NCBI RefSeq assembly: GCF_947487805.1 | Contig: NZ_CANKXW010000002.1 | Location: 62,001-126,000 of the forward strand | From: an uncultured Tateyamaria sp. | GTDB taxonomy: Bacteria; Pseudomonadota; Alphaproteobacteria; Rhodobacterales; Rhodobacteraceae | Direction of reading: 5' to 3' | DNA: 64,000 nucleotides | In this document: one piece after another, positions 1 to 9,050 of the stretch | Layout: the number at the start of each line of letters is the position of its first letter | How positions within the stretch are numbered: position 1 is the first letter of the stretch | The notes under the pieces: model-generated | The model's input: only the letters and a program-made list of their open reading frames with translations | What the model was told of the DNA's origin: nothing | Databases searched by the model: none | Position numbers and translations under genes: made by a program

Positions 1-971
1 ATCTCGATCACGTTGGTGATGCGCGCCTGACTGATATTGCCATCAGGATACTTGGCCTTGAACGCCTCGTAATAGGCCGCGGCCCTGTCATTGGCGGGCG
101 GGTTGATCTGCCCCTCGGCCACAAGGCGCAAGCTGCCTTCGCCGGTTTCGCCAAAGGCCGCGGTGATGCCGTCTGCGGCGGCGTAATAGGTGAAGATTGG
201 ACCATCATAACCGTTTTCCAGCACGGACTTGCCCAAGCCCAGCATGTCCGCACCCCAGTTTCCGGTGATGATCGCGTCGGCCTCCGAGGCCACGATCTTG
301 CGGCTGTAGGGGGTGAAATCCTTGACCTTGCCAATGGGGTGCAATTCGTTGCCGACGATTTCGATGTCGGGGCGCTTTTCACCGATGAAACGCACGGCCG
401 CCGCAGCCACGGCCTTGCCGAAGGAATAGTCCTGCCCAATGATGTATACTTTCTTGATCCCATCATCTTCGGCGATCACATCCGTCAGCGCATCCATCTT
501 GATGTCGGCGTTCGCGTCAAAGCGGAAGTGCCAGAAGTTGCACTTGTCATTGGTCAGCGCCGGATCGACGGCGGAGTAGTTCAGGAACAGGACCTTGTCA
601 TCCGGATTGCGGCGATTGTGCTTGTCGATCGCCTCGGTCAGCGCGTTGGCCACGCCCGAACTGTTGCCTTGGGCGATGTAGCGGATGCCCTGATCAATCG
701 CGACTTGCAGCTGGATCAGCGACTCCTTGGGGCTGATCTTGTTGTCGAATGCGACAATCTCGAACATGTCGCCGTCAAGGACGCCGCCCTGTTTGTTGAC
801 CAGTTCCTCGGCCGCGAATTCATACTGGTGCAGGCCATTCGTGCCCGTACCCGCGAACGGACCTGACAGCGGATCGATGAAGGCGATTTTGATGGTATCG
901 GCGGAGGCAGCCAAAGCACTGACCGACAGGGTCAACGCGGTTGCCACGCCAAGCGTGATGGATTTGAGCAT
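1..971 (-). CDS. ABC transporter substrate-binding protein, branched-chain amino acid type (3' end outside window)
   Basis: About 323 residues are visible and the frame runs off the left edge, so the C-terminus is missing. The start is an ATG preceded by a strong AGGGAGGAAC ribosome site. A signal peptide of about 24 residues (MLKS..ALAASA) precedes IKIAFIDPLSGPFAGTG, the typical opening of periplasmic binding proteins of the LivJ/LivK (Peripla_BP_6) family. Family members bind amino acids, amides, urea or small aromatic acids and hand them to an inner-membrane ABC permease. The five genes upstream on this strand look like acyl-CoA catabolism, which would fit an organic acid as ligand. That link is inference; the ligand cannot be read from the sequence. 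Confidence 0.85.
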   Translation of the reverse strand, partial: MLKSITLGVATALTLSVSALAASADTIKIAFIDPLSGPFAGTGTNGLHQYEFAAEELVNKQGGVLDGDMFEIVAFDNKISPKESLIQLQVAIDQGIRYIAQGNSSGVANALTEAIDKHNRRNPDDKVLFLNYSAVDPALTNDKCNFWHFRFDANADIKMDALTDVIAEDDGIKKVYIIGQDYSFGKAVAAAAVRFIGEKRPDIEIVGNELHPIGKVKDFTPYSRKIVASEADAIITGNWGADMLGLGKSVLENGYDGPIFTYYAAADGITAAFGETGEGSLRLVAEGQINPPANDRAAAYYEAFKAKYPDGNISQARITNVIE

Positions 972-1152
972 GTGTTCCTCCCTAGAACGCGACCCGCCCT
1001 TGCGGCCTCTTCGGACCAGATTTTCGAGCGGTATAGGTCCAGCGTTGCACACGCACGGGATAAGTCAAGCGTCTAGGTCGCTGCGTTGCGGAATGGGCCA
1101 GGTCGGCACTCAGAGTTCATGTGTCACATAAATTGTGGCGCGTATCCCATTG

Positions 1153-2181
1153 TTAGATATCGGTTTCGAGCGCCTCGATCCCATTCTTGGCAAACACGGG
1201 TACAAAAGCACCCAGCTGCTTGGCCCGCTCCGGGTTCGACGCGTTGCCATCCAGTGCACGCTTGAGCACGCCTTGGATGATTGCGCCCATGCGAAAAAAG
1301 CAGAACGCCACGAAAAAACCAAAGCGATCAATGCGCTCCAACCCGCGCCTGTTGCAATATTCCGCGACAAACTCCGCATCCGATGGCAAGCCCAGAGCGG
1401 CGCGGTCCACCCCCATCAACCCGCGCCCCTGCGCTCCGGCGGGCAATTGCCATTGCATGATCACCGATGCGAGGTCGGCGTAGGGGTGGCCGATTGTACT
1501 CAGTTCCCAATCGAGGACGGCCAGACAGCGGGTGCCATCCGCCTGGAAGATCATGTTGTCGATCCGGTAGTCGCCGTGCACCAATGTGCGCTGGCCGTCA
1601 TCCTCGGGCATCTCGGACACAAGCCGTTCCATCAGCCGATTCATGGCGGGGATGTCTTGGGTTTCGGAAGCGCGATACTGTTTTGACCAGCGGCCCACCT
1701 GCCGTTCGAGGTAGTGGCCTGGGGGACCAAAATCTGCCAGGCCGACCGCATCCACGTCCACACTGTGCAGTGCGGCAAGGACCCGGTTCATGTCACCGAT
1801 GACGGCCGACCGGTCAGCATTGCTGACGCCGTCCATGGTCGGCTCATTGAAATTGCGGCCAGCCACATGGTCCATGACATAGAAATCCGACCCGATCACA
1901 TCCGCATCCTCGCATAGCAGATGCATCCGCGCGACGGGCACATCTGATCCGGCCAACGCGCTTTGCACGCGGAATTCACGGTCAACGGCGTGGGCGGATT
2001 TCAACAGCTGCCCCGGCGGTTTGCGGCGCAGCACGTACCGTCCGGCGGACGTGTCCAGCAGAAAGGTCGGGTTGGATTGCCCGCCTGCAAACTTGGTCGC
2101 AGTGACCGCCCCATCAAATCCGGGCAACTTGTCCCGGAGGTGTGCCGTGACGGCAGGAATATCGAGCGTTTGCGTGTCCAT
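1153..2181 (-). CDS. phosphotransferase family protein (APH / ACAD10-11 N-domain type)
   Basis: This 342-residue protein has an aminoglycoside-phosphotransferase/choline-kinase fold. Visible kinase elements are the nucleotide lysine region (YVLRRKPPG, about residue 54), the catalytic loop HGDYRIDN (H202, D204, N209) and the metal-binding DWE (D224). Homologues are found beside acyl-CoA dehydrogenases and thiolases, and human ACAD10/11 carry the same domain, where it phosphorylates 4-hydroxy acids or their CoA esters before beta-oxidation. The ATG at 2181 follows a GGAGGAT-type ribosome site inside the end of the upstream gene. Only one base separates it from that gene's stop, so the two are probably co-transcribed. 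A longer GTG-initiated reading (2283) is less likely. Confidence 0.8.
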   Translation of the reverse strand: MDTQTLDIPAVTAHLRDKLPGFDGAVTATKFAGGQSNPTFLLDTSAGRYVLRRKPPGQLLKSAHAVDREFRVQSALAGSDVPVARMHLLCEDADVIGSDFYVMDHVAGRNFNEPTMDGVSNADRSAVIGDMNRVLAALHSVDVDAVGLADFGPPGHYLERQVGRWSKQYRASETQDIPAMNRLMERLVSEMPEDDGQRTLVHGDYRIDNMIFQADGTRCLAVLDWELSTIGHPYADLASVIMQWQLPAGAQGRGLMGVDRAALGLPSDAEFVAEYCNRRGLERIDRFGFFVAFCFFRMGAIIQGVLKRALDGNASNPERAKQLGAFVPVFAKNGIEALETDI

Positions 2182-2182
2182 C

Positions 2183-3175
2183 CTATCCTCCGATTGCGGC
2201 TGCCATGCGCTTGCGGGCCGCATCATATTCGGCAGCGATGCGGTCCACCAGAACGCCAGCAGGCTCGACAGACGTAACGGCACCGATACCCTGCCCCGAC
2301 CCCCAGATGGTTTTCCAGGCCTTGGGTTTGGACGATCCGCCAGAAAAGTTCATCGAAGACGCGTCCGCCGTGGGCAGGTTGTCGGGATCCATGCCCGCGG
2401 CGGCCACGGATCCGCGTAGGTAGTTGCCCCACACACCAGTAAAAAGTGACGAATAGACGATGTCTTCGGCTCCGCTGTCGACGATCATGTCCTTGTAACC
2501 TTGCACCGCGTTGGCCTCACGGGTCGCAATGAACGGCGATCCGACATAGCCGAAATCCGCCCCCAATGCCTGCGCGGCAAGCACGGCCTCGCCTGTGGCG
2601 ATGGCGCCGGACAGAGCCAGCGGGCCGTCAAACCAGCTGCGGATTTCGCGGACAAGCGCAAAGGGCGACTGTTGCCCTGCATGCCCGCCCGCACCCGCCG
2701 CGACCGCAACCAGACCATCCGCGCCCTTTTCGATGGCCTTGCGGGCGAACGTATTGTTGATCACGTCATGCAGCACTACGCCACCGCAGCTGTGCGCGGC
2801 CTCGTTCACCTCGACCCGCGCGCCCAGCGACGTGATCCAGATCGGCACCTTGTGGCGGACGCAAATCTCGAGGTCGCGCTCCAGCCGTGCATTGGACCGG
2901 TGCACGATCTGGTTGATCGCAAACGGTGCGGCGGGCGTGTCGGGATTGGCCTGATTGTGCCTGTCCAGTTCTTCGGTGATCTGCGTCAGCCACGCGTCGA
3001 GCAAGGGCGGTTCGCCCTCGGCCTCGCGCGCGTTCAACGCCGCGAACGACCCGACGATGCCCGCCTTGCACTGGGCGATCACCAGCTCGGGGACAGAGAT
3101 GATGAACAGCGGCGCCGCGATCAGCGGCAGGCGCAAACCCTGCAATGCAGACGGCAAATGGTGGTCAGGTCGCAT
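2183..3175 (-). CDS. nitronate monooxygenase family FMN protein
   Basis: A 330-residue TIM-barrel flavoprotein of the 2-nitropropane dioxygenase/nitronate monooxygenase family. The N-terminal LRLPLIAAPLFIIS strand and the glycine-rich GAGGHAGQQSPF segment with its conserved His are the family's FMN-binding and active-site regions, and further phosphate-binding segments follow (ALSGAIATGE, ALGADFGYVGSPF). Members oxidise alkyl nitronates such as propionate-3-nitronate; many annotated ones have unknown substrates. The ATG at 3175 has GAAGG eight bases upstream; a GTG at 3190 is an alternative. It lies between the thiolase and the kinase in a five-gene same-strand run, suggesting a detoxifying or redox role in that pathway. 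Confidence 0.8.
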   Translation of the reverse strand: MRPDHHLPSALQGLRLPLIAAPLFIISVPELVIAQCKAGIVGSFAALNAREAEGEPPLLDAWLTQITEELDRHNQANPDTPAAPFAINQIVHRSNARLERDLEICVRHKVPIWITSLGARVEVNEAAHSCGGVVLHDVINNTFARKAIEKGADGLVAVAAGAGGHAGQQSPFALVREIRSWFDGPLALSGAIATGEAVLAAQALGADFGYVGSPFIATREANAVQGYKDMIVDSGAEDIVYSSLFTGVWGNYLRGSVAAAGMDPDNLPTADASSMNFSGGSSKPKAWKTIWGSGQGIGAVTSVEPAGVLVDRIAAEYDAARKRMAAAIGG

Positions 3176-3233
3176 CGTTTCGGCCTTCACGCGGATGCGC
3201 CGTAGCGCGGTGTATGGCTCGGAGCTTCACGAC

Positions 3234-4430
3234 TTATAGCACTTCGAAGAGGCCAGCGGCCCCCATGCCGCCGCCAACGCACATGGTACACACGACATGG
3301 CGCGCACCGCGGCGTTTGCCCTCGATCAGCGCATGACCAACCATGCGCGCGCCCGACATGCCGTAGGGGTGGCCAATGGAAATCGCGCCACCGTTGACGT
3401 TCAACAGATCGTCCGGGATCCCAAGCGTGTCGCGGCAATAGAGGACCTGCACCGCAAAGGCCTCGTTCAATTCCCACAGGCCAATATCATCCATACCCAG
3501 CCCGTGGGCCGCCAGCAGTTTTGGAACGGCAAAGACCGGTCCGATACCCATTTCGTCCGGCTCGCAACCCGCAGCCATCACACCGACACAGCGGCCCAGC
3601 GGCGCCAGTCCCTTTTGCGCGGCAACGGAGGCTTCCATCACCACCGCCGCAGAAGCACCGTCGGACAATTGCGACGCGTTCCCGGCCGTGATGAACCCAC
3701 CCTGATCGATATGGATGCCGCCCGAAAACACAGGCTTCAGACCTGCAACCGTCTCGTAGCTGGTGCCGGGCCGGTTGCCCTCGTCCTTGGCCAGGGTCAC
3801 CTCATGTTCCGAGATCGCCTTGGTTTCCTTGTCCTGAAACTTCATGACTGTGGTCATGGGCACGATTTCATCGTCGAACCGACCGGCCTCTTGGGCGGCG
3901 GCGGTGCGGGCTTGCGATTGCACCGCATAGCGGTCCTGATCCTCGCGGCTGACGCCGTAACGCGCGGCGACGGTTTCCGCGGTTTCCAGCATGGTCATGT
4001 AAATCTCTGGCTTGTGCGCCTTGAGCCATGGATCGCCATGGGCGCGCATTTCCGGCGTCTGCACCATGGAGACGGATTCGACACCGCCCGCCACAACCAC
4101 ATCCATACCGTCCATCGCGACCTGTTTGGACGCCGTGGCGATGGCCATCATGCCGGACGCACATTGACGGTCAAGGCTCATCCCCGCGACGGTTACCGGC
4201 AGGCCCGCGCGGATTGCCGCCTGACGCGCGATGTTGCTGGCCGTGTGCCCCTGTTGCAGCGCCGCCCCCATCACGACGTCGCTCACCTCGGCCCCGTCGA
4301 TGCCGGCCCGCGACACGGCGTGTTCGATGGCATGGGCGGCCAATGCCTGCGGCGTGGTGGCGTTGAACGCACCGCGATAGGCCTTGCCAATCGGGGTGCG
4401 GGCGGTGGAGACGATGACGGCGTCGCGCAT
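3234..4430 (-). CDS. acetyl-CoA C-acyltransferase (thiolase)
   Basis: A 398-residue thiolase of normal family length. The three catalytic residues are present: acyl-accepting Cys90 (SLDRQCASG), His354 ([11 protein letters not shown]) and the second Cys384 ([10 protein letters not shown]). Thiolases cleave 3-ketoacyl-CoA with CoA to release acetyl-CoA, or run in reverse for condensation. The companions (two SDRs, an MDR reductase, an APH-type kinase) point to the degradative direction, the last step of a beta-oxidation-like route. It could equally be called acetyl-CoA acetyltransferase; chain-length preference is not readable. An intergenic repeat at 4464-4509 separates it from the upstream SDR gene. 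Confidence 0.92.
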   Translation of the reverse strand: MRDAVIVSTARTPIGKAYRGAFNATTPQALAAHAIEHAVSRAGIDGAEVSDVVMGAALQQGHTASNIARQAAIRAGLPVTVAGMSLDRQCASGMMAIATASKQVAMDGMDVVVAGGVESVSMVQTPEMRAHGDPWLKAHKPEIYMTMLETAETVAARYGVSREDQDRYAVQSQARTAAAQEAGRFDDEIVPMTTVMKFQDKETKAISEHEVTLAKDEGNRPGTSYETVAGLKPVFSGGIHIDQGGFITAGNASQLSDGASAAVVMEASVAAQKGLAPLGRCVGVMAAGCEPDEMGIGPVFAVPKLLAAHGLGMDDIGLWELNEAFAVQVLYCRDTLGIPDDLLNVNGGAISIGHPYGMSGARMVGHALIEGKRRGARHVVCTMCVGGGMGAAGLFEVL

Positions 4431-4463
4431 GATCAGGTATCCTTTTGAATTGAGAGGTATGGA

Positions 4464-4509
4464 CCGGGGCGCTGCCCCGGACCCCGAAGTTTATTTGGCA
4501 AGATGAAGG
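4464..4509 (+). repeat. Roseobacter-type intergenic palindromic repeat, copy 1
   Basis: A perfect 7-bp GC palindrome (CCGGGGC-GCT-GCCCCGG, 4464-4480) is followed by ACCCCGAAGTTTATTTGGCAAGATGA. A second copy with the same architecture and tail lies at 57712-57757. Both sit in short gaps inside operons. The layout (GC hairpin plus conserved AT-rich tail) is that of a REP-like dispersed element. Confidence 0.65.
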
Positions 4510-4520
4510 GGGATCGTCCG

Positions 4521-5405
4521 CTACCAGTCAAGCGCCACACCTTTCGCCTGGGCCGCGCGCAGCGCGTATTTTCGGGTTTGGGCAAAGGCATTTTCCATCG
4601 CCTCGGCATCCGAGGGATCCGAGATTTTGGCCCACTGGTCTGCCACCGCCTCGGGTGTGATGTCGCCTGTGAGCAGTGCGCCTTGGGTTTCGGTGATCTG
4701 CGTCACAGCGAAACACCCGCCGCCCGCGGCGAGGATGGTGCGGCGGGGCGCATCGCGGCTGACCAGATAAAGAACGCCGGGCGTGATCGTCTCGGGCTGC
4801 AAAAGCTCCAGGGCGGCCTCGGGCAGCAGCCCTTCGGTCATGGCGGTGGCCGCCGTGGGGGCGAGGGTGTTGATGCGGATATCATCGCGCACCCCTTCGA
4901 GGTGCAGAGTGTTCATCAGGCCGACCATGCCCGCCTTGGCAGCGGCATAGTTGGATTGCCCGAAATTGCCGTAGAGCCCGGACCCCGACGAGGTGAGCAC
5001 GATCCGCCCATAGCGCTGCGCGCGCATGATCGGCCAGACCGCATGACAGCAGAGTGCGGTGCCCATGAGGTGCACCGTGATCACCTTGGCGAAATCCGCC
5101 ATCTCCATCTTGGCAAATGTCTTGTCGCGCAGGATGCCTGCGTTGTTGATCAGAATGTCGATACGGCCCCAATGGGCCATGACCGTGTCGATCATCGCCT
5201 GAACATCGGCGGCATTGGAGACATCAGCCGCGACCGCCATCGCTTCGCCGCCAGCGGCGACGATGTCGGCCACCACATCATCGGCCACATGCATGTCGTT
5301 TACCACGACCCGCGCGCCGCGGGCGGCCAGCCCAAGCGCGTGGCTGCGGCCCAGCCCGGCCCCTGCCCCGGTGACAATTGCCACCTGATCGTCGAACCGG
5401 ATCAT
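4521..5405 (-). CDS. SDR family oxidoreductase (hydroxyacyl-CoA dehydrogenase-like)
   Basis: A 294-residue short-chain dehydrogenase with the NAD(P)-binding TGAGAGLG turn (12-19), NNAG (87-90), catalytic Ser140 and the YxxxK pair Y153/K157. The N-terminal half resembles the (3R)-hydroxyacyl-CoA dehydrogenase domain of peroxisomal multifunctional enzyme 2. The roughly 60-residue tail after the Rossmann core is longer than in a minimal SDR and is of unknown use. The ATG overlaps the stop of the upstream SDR (ATGA), so translation is probably coupled. A role in oxidising a hydroxyacyl-CoA ahead of the thiolase is inferred from context. Confidence 0.85.
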   Translation of the reverse strand: MIRFDDQVAIVTGAGAGLGRSHALGLAARGARVVVNDMHVADDVVADIVAAGGEAMAVAADVSNAADVQAMIDTVMAHWGRIDILINNAGILRDKTFAKMEMADFAKVITVHLMGTALCCHAVWPIMRAQRYGRIVLTSSGSGLYGNFGQSNYAAAKAGMVGLMNTLHLEGVRDDIRINTLAPTAATAMTEGLLPEAALELLQPETITPGVLYLVSRDAPRRTILAAGGGCFAVTQITETQGALLTGDITPEAVADQWAKISDPSDAEAMENAFAQTRKYALRAAQAKGVALDW

Positions 5406-6226
5406 CCGCCCAGTGCCGCCCGGAACAGGTTGGGGCCGGTCATGACCTGAATGCCCCCGGATACCGGTAGAACCGCGCCGGTCAGGTAGGCCCCACCGCG
5501 CCCGCAGAGGAACTGCATGCACCCGGCGATATCCTCATCCCGACCCACACGGCCCAGCGGAACATCAGCACCGACCTTGTCGCGCATCCCCTCGTCTGCG
5601 GTGGCAAAGGCGGTCATTTTGGACACGAACGGCCCCGGTGCCAGCGCGTTAACCGTCACGTGATGGGGGGCCAGTTCCTTGGCCATGATCTTGGTCATGT
5701 GCAACACCGCCGCCTTGGATGCCGCGTAGGAATAAGCGCCGTCCCCCATCGGTGCCTCGCCCATGACGGAACCCACGTTGACCACACGTGCGGGATCATC
5801 GGGCGTGGACGTGTCGATCAGCATCGGCAATAGCGATTGCGTAAGGTGAAACATCGCGGCCACGTTCACATTCATCACCTTGTCCCATGCGGCGTGGGGA
5901 AACTGGCCCATGGGCGCGCCCCAAGTGACGCCGGAATTGTTCATCAGGATGTGGAGAGCGCCCGTGCGGGCCTTGACCTCGGCCACCAGCGTGTCGATGC
6001 CTGCCTCGCTGCCAATGTCACCGGCAAACCCCTCGACCGATCCGGGCGCGTCCATCGCGTTCAGCTCGGCGGCCACCGCTTCGCAGGCATCTCCCTTGCG
6101 GCTGGCAATCAGCACGTGGGCCCCGGCCATCATCAGCCCCGTCGCGGCCATCCGCCCGATGCCCGTGGCACCCCCCGTGACAAGGGCCACTTTGCCCTCC
6201 AGCGAAAACAAGGTCTTGGGGTCCAT
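5402..6226 (-). CDS. SDR family oxidoreductase
   Basis: A 274-residue classical SDR: glycine motif TGGATGIG (17-24), NNSG (97-100), catalytic Ser153 and Y167/K171 (YAASK). The 20-residue MDPKTLFSLEGKVALVTGG start is intact, with a GGAGGAGAG ribosome site just upstream. It is the first gene of the same-strand run SDR-SDR-thiolase-nitronate monooxygenase-kinase and overlaps the next SDR by four bases. Two consecutive SDRs suggest two alcohol/ketone steps on one substrate, or stereo-specific variants of the same step. The substrate is unknown. Confidence 0.85.
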   Translation of the reverse strand: MDPKTLFSLEGKVALVTGGATGIGRMAATGLMMAGAHVLIASRKGDACEAVAAELNAMDAPGSVEGFAGDIGSEAGIDTLVAEVKARTGALHILMNNSGVTWGAPMGQFPHAAWDKVMNVNVAAMFHLTQSLLPMLIDTSTPDDPARVVNVGSVMGEAPMGDGAYSYAASKAAVLHMTKIMAKELAPHHVTVNALAPGPFVSKMTAFATADEGMRDKVGADVPLGRVGRDEDIAGCMQFLCGRGGAYLTGAVLPVSGGIQVMTGPNLFRAALGG

Positions 6227-6361
6227 CTGTCTCTCCTCCTCGGGCCTTACCGCGATGTCGCGCAGCGTGCGGGTTTACAGCACCGTACCCGCAACTGCAG
6301 GATGTGACAAAGGCGGGTGCATTGCACCCCTGCCGTAACGTCATGGGTGGGAGGACCCGAT

Positions 6362-7357
6362 ATGCACGCCATGCTCAGCACCGCCCCGGGCGGGCCCGAC
6401 ACCCTCGAATGGACTGACCTGCCCACGCCTGCGCCAAAGAAGGGCGAAGTGCGCATCGCGGTGCGTGCGGCCGGAGTGAATTTTCCCGACACGTTGATCA
6501 TCGAGGACCTGTACCAGATCAAACCGCCACGTCCCTTCGCGCCCGGCGGCGAGGTGTCCGGCGTGGTCGAGGCGGTGGGCGACGGTGTCACCACGCTGGC
6601 CCAAGGCGACCGGGTACTGGCCATGACAGGCTTTGGCGGGTTCACCACGCATATCTGCACGCCTGCGACGTCCTGCGTGAAAATCCCCGACGCGATGCCC
6701 TTTGACGAGGCCGCGTGCTTTCTGTTCACCTACGGCACGTCGCACTACGCGCTCAAGGACCGTGGGCTGTTGCAGCCGGGCGAGACGCTGTTGATCCTTG
6801 GCGCGGCGGGTGGCGTTGGTGCCGCCGCGATTGAGCTGGGCAAGGCCGCAGGTGCGAGGGTCATTGCCGCTGTCAGCTCCGAAGAAAAGGCCGCGTTCTG
6901 CACATCGCTGGGCGCGGATGACACGATCATCTATCCCCGCGACATGGACCGCGACGCGCAAAAGGCGCTGGGTGCCGCGATCAAGACCGCTGCGGGCCCG
7001 AATGGTGTCGATGTCGCATATGATGCGGTCGGCGGCGATTATGCCAACCCGGTGATCCGGTCCATGGGTTGGAACGGCCGCTTTCTTGTCGTGGGTTTCC
7101 CCGCAGGGATACCATCCATCCCGTTGAACCTCGCGCTGCTGAAGTCGTGCCAGATCGTGGGTGTGTTCTGGGGCGCCTCGATCTACCGTGACCCAGCAGG
7201 TCACATGCAGAACGTTTCGGAATTGTTTGATTTATATGCAAAAGGAAAGGTCAAACCCCACATCTCCGCCCGGTTCCCGATGCAAGAAGCCGCCCAAGCG
7301 CTCGCGCTGATTTCAGACCGAAAGGTGCAGGGCAAGGTGGTCCTGACGTTGGACTAG
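6362..7357 (+). CDS. NADPH:quinone oxidoreductase family protein (zinc-free MDR)
   Basis: A 331-residue medium-chain reductase. It has the GroES-like N-domain (VNFPDTLIIEDLYQ..PPRPFAPGGEVSG) and a Rossmann domain opening at ILGAAGGVGAAAIELGK. The structural/catalytic zinc cysteines of alcohol dehydrogenases are absent, as usual for quinone/enoyl-CoA reductases. The ATG at 6362 has a GGGAGG ribosome site; the frame is open 15 codons further up but without such a site. It is divergent from the SDR/thiolase run across a 135-base promoter gap. Its stop codon overlaps that of the phosphatase on the other strand in a shared CTAG. It may act as an enoyl-CoA or quinone reductase in the neighbouring catabolism. 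Confidence 0.85.
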   Translation: MHAMLSTAPGGPDTLEWTDLPTPAPKKGEVRIAVRAAGVNFPDTLIIEDLYQIKPPRPFAPGGEVSGVVEAVGDGVTTLAQGDRVLAMTGFGGFTTHICTPATSCVKIPDAMPFDEAACFLFTYGTSHYALKDRGLLQPGETLLILGAAGGVGAAAIELGKAAGARVIAAVSSEEKAAFCTSLGADDTIIYPRDMDRDAQKALGAAIKTAAGPNGVDVAYDAVGGDYANPVIRSMGWNGRFLVVGFPAGIPSIPLNLALLKSCQIVGVFWGASIYRDPAGHMQNVSELFDLYAKGKVKPHISARFPMQEAAQALALISDRKVQGKVVLTLD

Positions 7358-8016
7358 AGGGTGTCGAGGTGCTGCGTTTCATTGAACCCGCGCACGATCA
7401 TGCGGTCCCCGTGCACAACCAGCCGGCTGATCGATCCATTGGCTGCGCCCAGAAAGGCGAACGGCTCCGATCCCGTGGCCATCGCGAGCGCTGCGCCAAT
7501 CACACCCCCATGAACAAAGACGGCCACACATGCGTCGGGGTGCGCATGCGCTATGTCGCGCAACCCCTTGCGCACACGTCCAAAAAACGCATCCCGCGTC
7601 TCGGCGCCGGGGATCGCGGCCCAGTCCTGCGTTTCGGTCACATGGCGATAGATCGGATCACCCTCGGCGGCTTTGATCCGGTAAAGGCCGCCATCCCAGT
7701 CGCCCAGATGGACCTCGTGCAGATCCGGGTTCTCGACCGGGGTCAAGCCAAGGTGCGCGGCCAAGGGTGCGGCCGTCTGGTGCGTGCGTGTCAACTTCGT
7801 CACGTAAATCGCTGCAAACGCTTCGGTTTTCAACCGTTCACCAACGGCCACAGCCTGCTTCTCTCCGACAGGATGCAAACGCGGATCTCCGTGCCCGTCT
7901 TTCATGGGAAAGCTGACACCAGGGCGCGCGGGCGCGCTTTCTCCGTGTCGGATCAGAAACAGATCAGCCGCCCCCGCGGGCGGTGTATAAACGGGCTGTC
8001 GATACTCTTTTGTCAT
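7354..8016 (-). CDS. histidine phosphatase family protein
   Basis: A 220-residue branch-1 histidine phosphatase (phosphoglycerate-mutase-like). The phosphohistidine motif RHG is at 23-25 (LFLIRHGES), Arg and Glu of the pocket lie in the TRTHQTAAPL and DLHEVHLGDWDGG segments, and the second catalytic His is in VAVFVHGGVIG. It has no signal peptide, so it is cytoplasmic. It starts 29 bases before the divergent MDR gene and ends tail-to-tail with the quinone reductase. The substrate is not predictable; small phosphorylated metabolites are typical. Confidence 0.82.
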   Translation of the reverse strand: MTKEYRQPVYTPPAGAADLFLIRHGESAPARPGVSFPMKDGHGDPRLHPVGEKQAVAVGERLKTEAFAAIYVTKLTRTHQTAAPLAAHLGLTPVENPDLHEVHLGDWDGGLYRIKAAEGDPIYRHVTETQDWAAIPGAETRDAFFGRVRKGLRDIAHAHPDACVAVFVHGGVIGAALAMATGSEPFAFLGAANGSISRLVVHGDRMIVRGFNETQHLDTL

Positions 8017-8045
8017 GCCCGCACCCTTACACGAGGACCATTGAA

Positions 8046-9050
8046 ATGACCAACCGCCAGATCGTTGTGGCCACCCTGCCCCAAGGCACGCTTGGCCCCG
8101 AACACTTTGCCATGAAGGATGTGGAAATGCCTGTACCCGGCGATGGCGAGGTGCTGTTGCGCACCATCCTGATGAGCATTGATGCGGCGAACCGGTCGTG
8201 GATGCAGGGCGCCACCTATCGCGACGCAGTACAGGCAGGCGATCCCATGCCCACCTATGCGATCTGCGAGGTGATCGAGAGCAAGTCACCCCGCCTGTCC
8301 CTCGGAGACATCGTCGCAGCAGAAAGCGTCTGGGCCGATCACGTCACGCGCCCCGCGCACAAGGTCCAGAAGCTGCCCAAGGTCGCGCCACTCAGCCACC
8401 TGCTGAGCGTCTATGGCATCGCGGGCAAGACGGCCTTCCATGGCTTGCTGAGTGTCGGACGGCCACTGGCGGGCGAAACCATCGTGGTGAGTGCGGCTGC
8501 CGGGTCCGTCGGCGGCTATGTCGGGCAAATCGGCAAGGCGCTGGGATGCCGGGTCGTGGGCATTGCCGGGGGCCCTGAGAAATGCACCTACGTCACCGAC
8601 ACCCTCGGATTTGACGCTTGTGTGGATTACCGCGCGGGCGGCGTGTTCAAGGCTCTTAGGACCGCCTGCCCTGATGGTGTAGATGTCTATTTCGACAATG
8701 TCGGCGGGACGATCCTCGAATCCACTCTCGCATTGATGAACGAACGCGGACGCGTGGTGTGCTGCGGCGCAATCAGCCAATATGACACGACCGCCCCGAC
8801 CGGTCCGCGCAACCTGCCGGGCGTCGTGGTGGTCAAGCGTCTGCGCATGGAAGGTTTCATCGTGATGGACTTTGCCCATGACGATGCCAAGGCGACGCGC
8901 GCGTTGGGGGCGTGGGTCGCAGCGGGACAGATCAAGGTGACCGAAGATATCGTGGACGGGCTCGAAAACGCGCCTGCCGCCCTGATCGGCCTTCTCGCCG
9001 GCGACAACACCGGCAAGCGCATGGTACGCGTGGGGGCAGATCCCGAATGA
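8046..9050 (+). CDS. NADP-dependent oxidoreductase (MDR, alkenal/one reductase-like)
   Basis: A 334-residue zinc-free medium-chain reductase like leukotriene-B4 dehydrogenase/CurA. It opens MTNRQIVVATLPQG, carries SIDAANRSWM in the substrate domain, the nucleotide turn SAAAGSVGGYVGQIGKALG, and YFDNVGGTILESTL, which is characteristic of this subfamily. These enzymes reduce alpha,beta-unsaturated carbonyls with NADPH. The ATG at 8046 is preferred over an in-frame ATG at 7983 because homologues begin there. Its stop overlaps the start of the MaoC gene (ATGA), so the pair is a coupled two-gene unit, perhaps reducing and hydrating enoyl substrates. Confidence 0.85.
   Translation: MTNRQIVVATLPQGTLGPEHFAMKDVEMPVPGDGEVLLRTILMSIDAANRSWMQGATYRDAVQAGDPMPTYAICEVIESKSPRLSLGDIVAAESVWADHVTRPAHKVQKLPKVAPLSHLLSVYGIAGKTAFHGLLSVGRPLAGETIVVSAAAGSVGGYVGQIGKALGCRVVGIAGGPEKCTYVTDTLGFDACVDYRAGGVFKALRTACPDGVDVYFDNVGGTILESTLALMNERGRVVCCGAISQYDTTAPTGPRNLPGVVVVKRLRMEGFIVMDFAHDDAKATRALGAWVAAGQIKVTEDIVDGLENAPAALIGLLAGDNTGKRMVRVGADPE

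Noticed and set aside
1110-1686. Several plus-strand frames opposite the phosphotransferase gene
   Set aside because: Shadows of the minus-strand coding sequence; no ribosome sites or domains.
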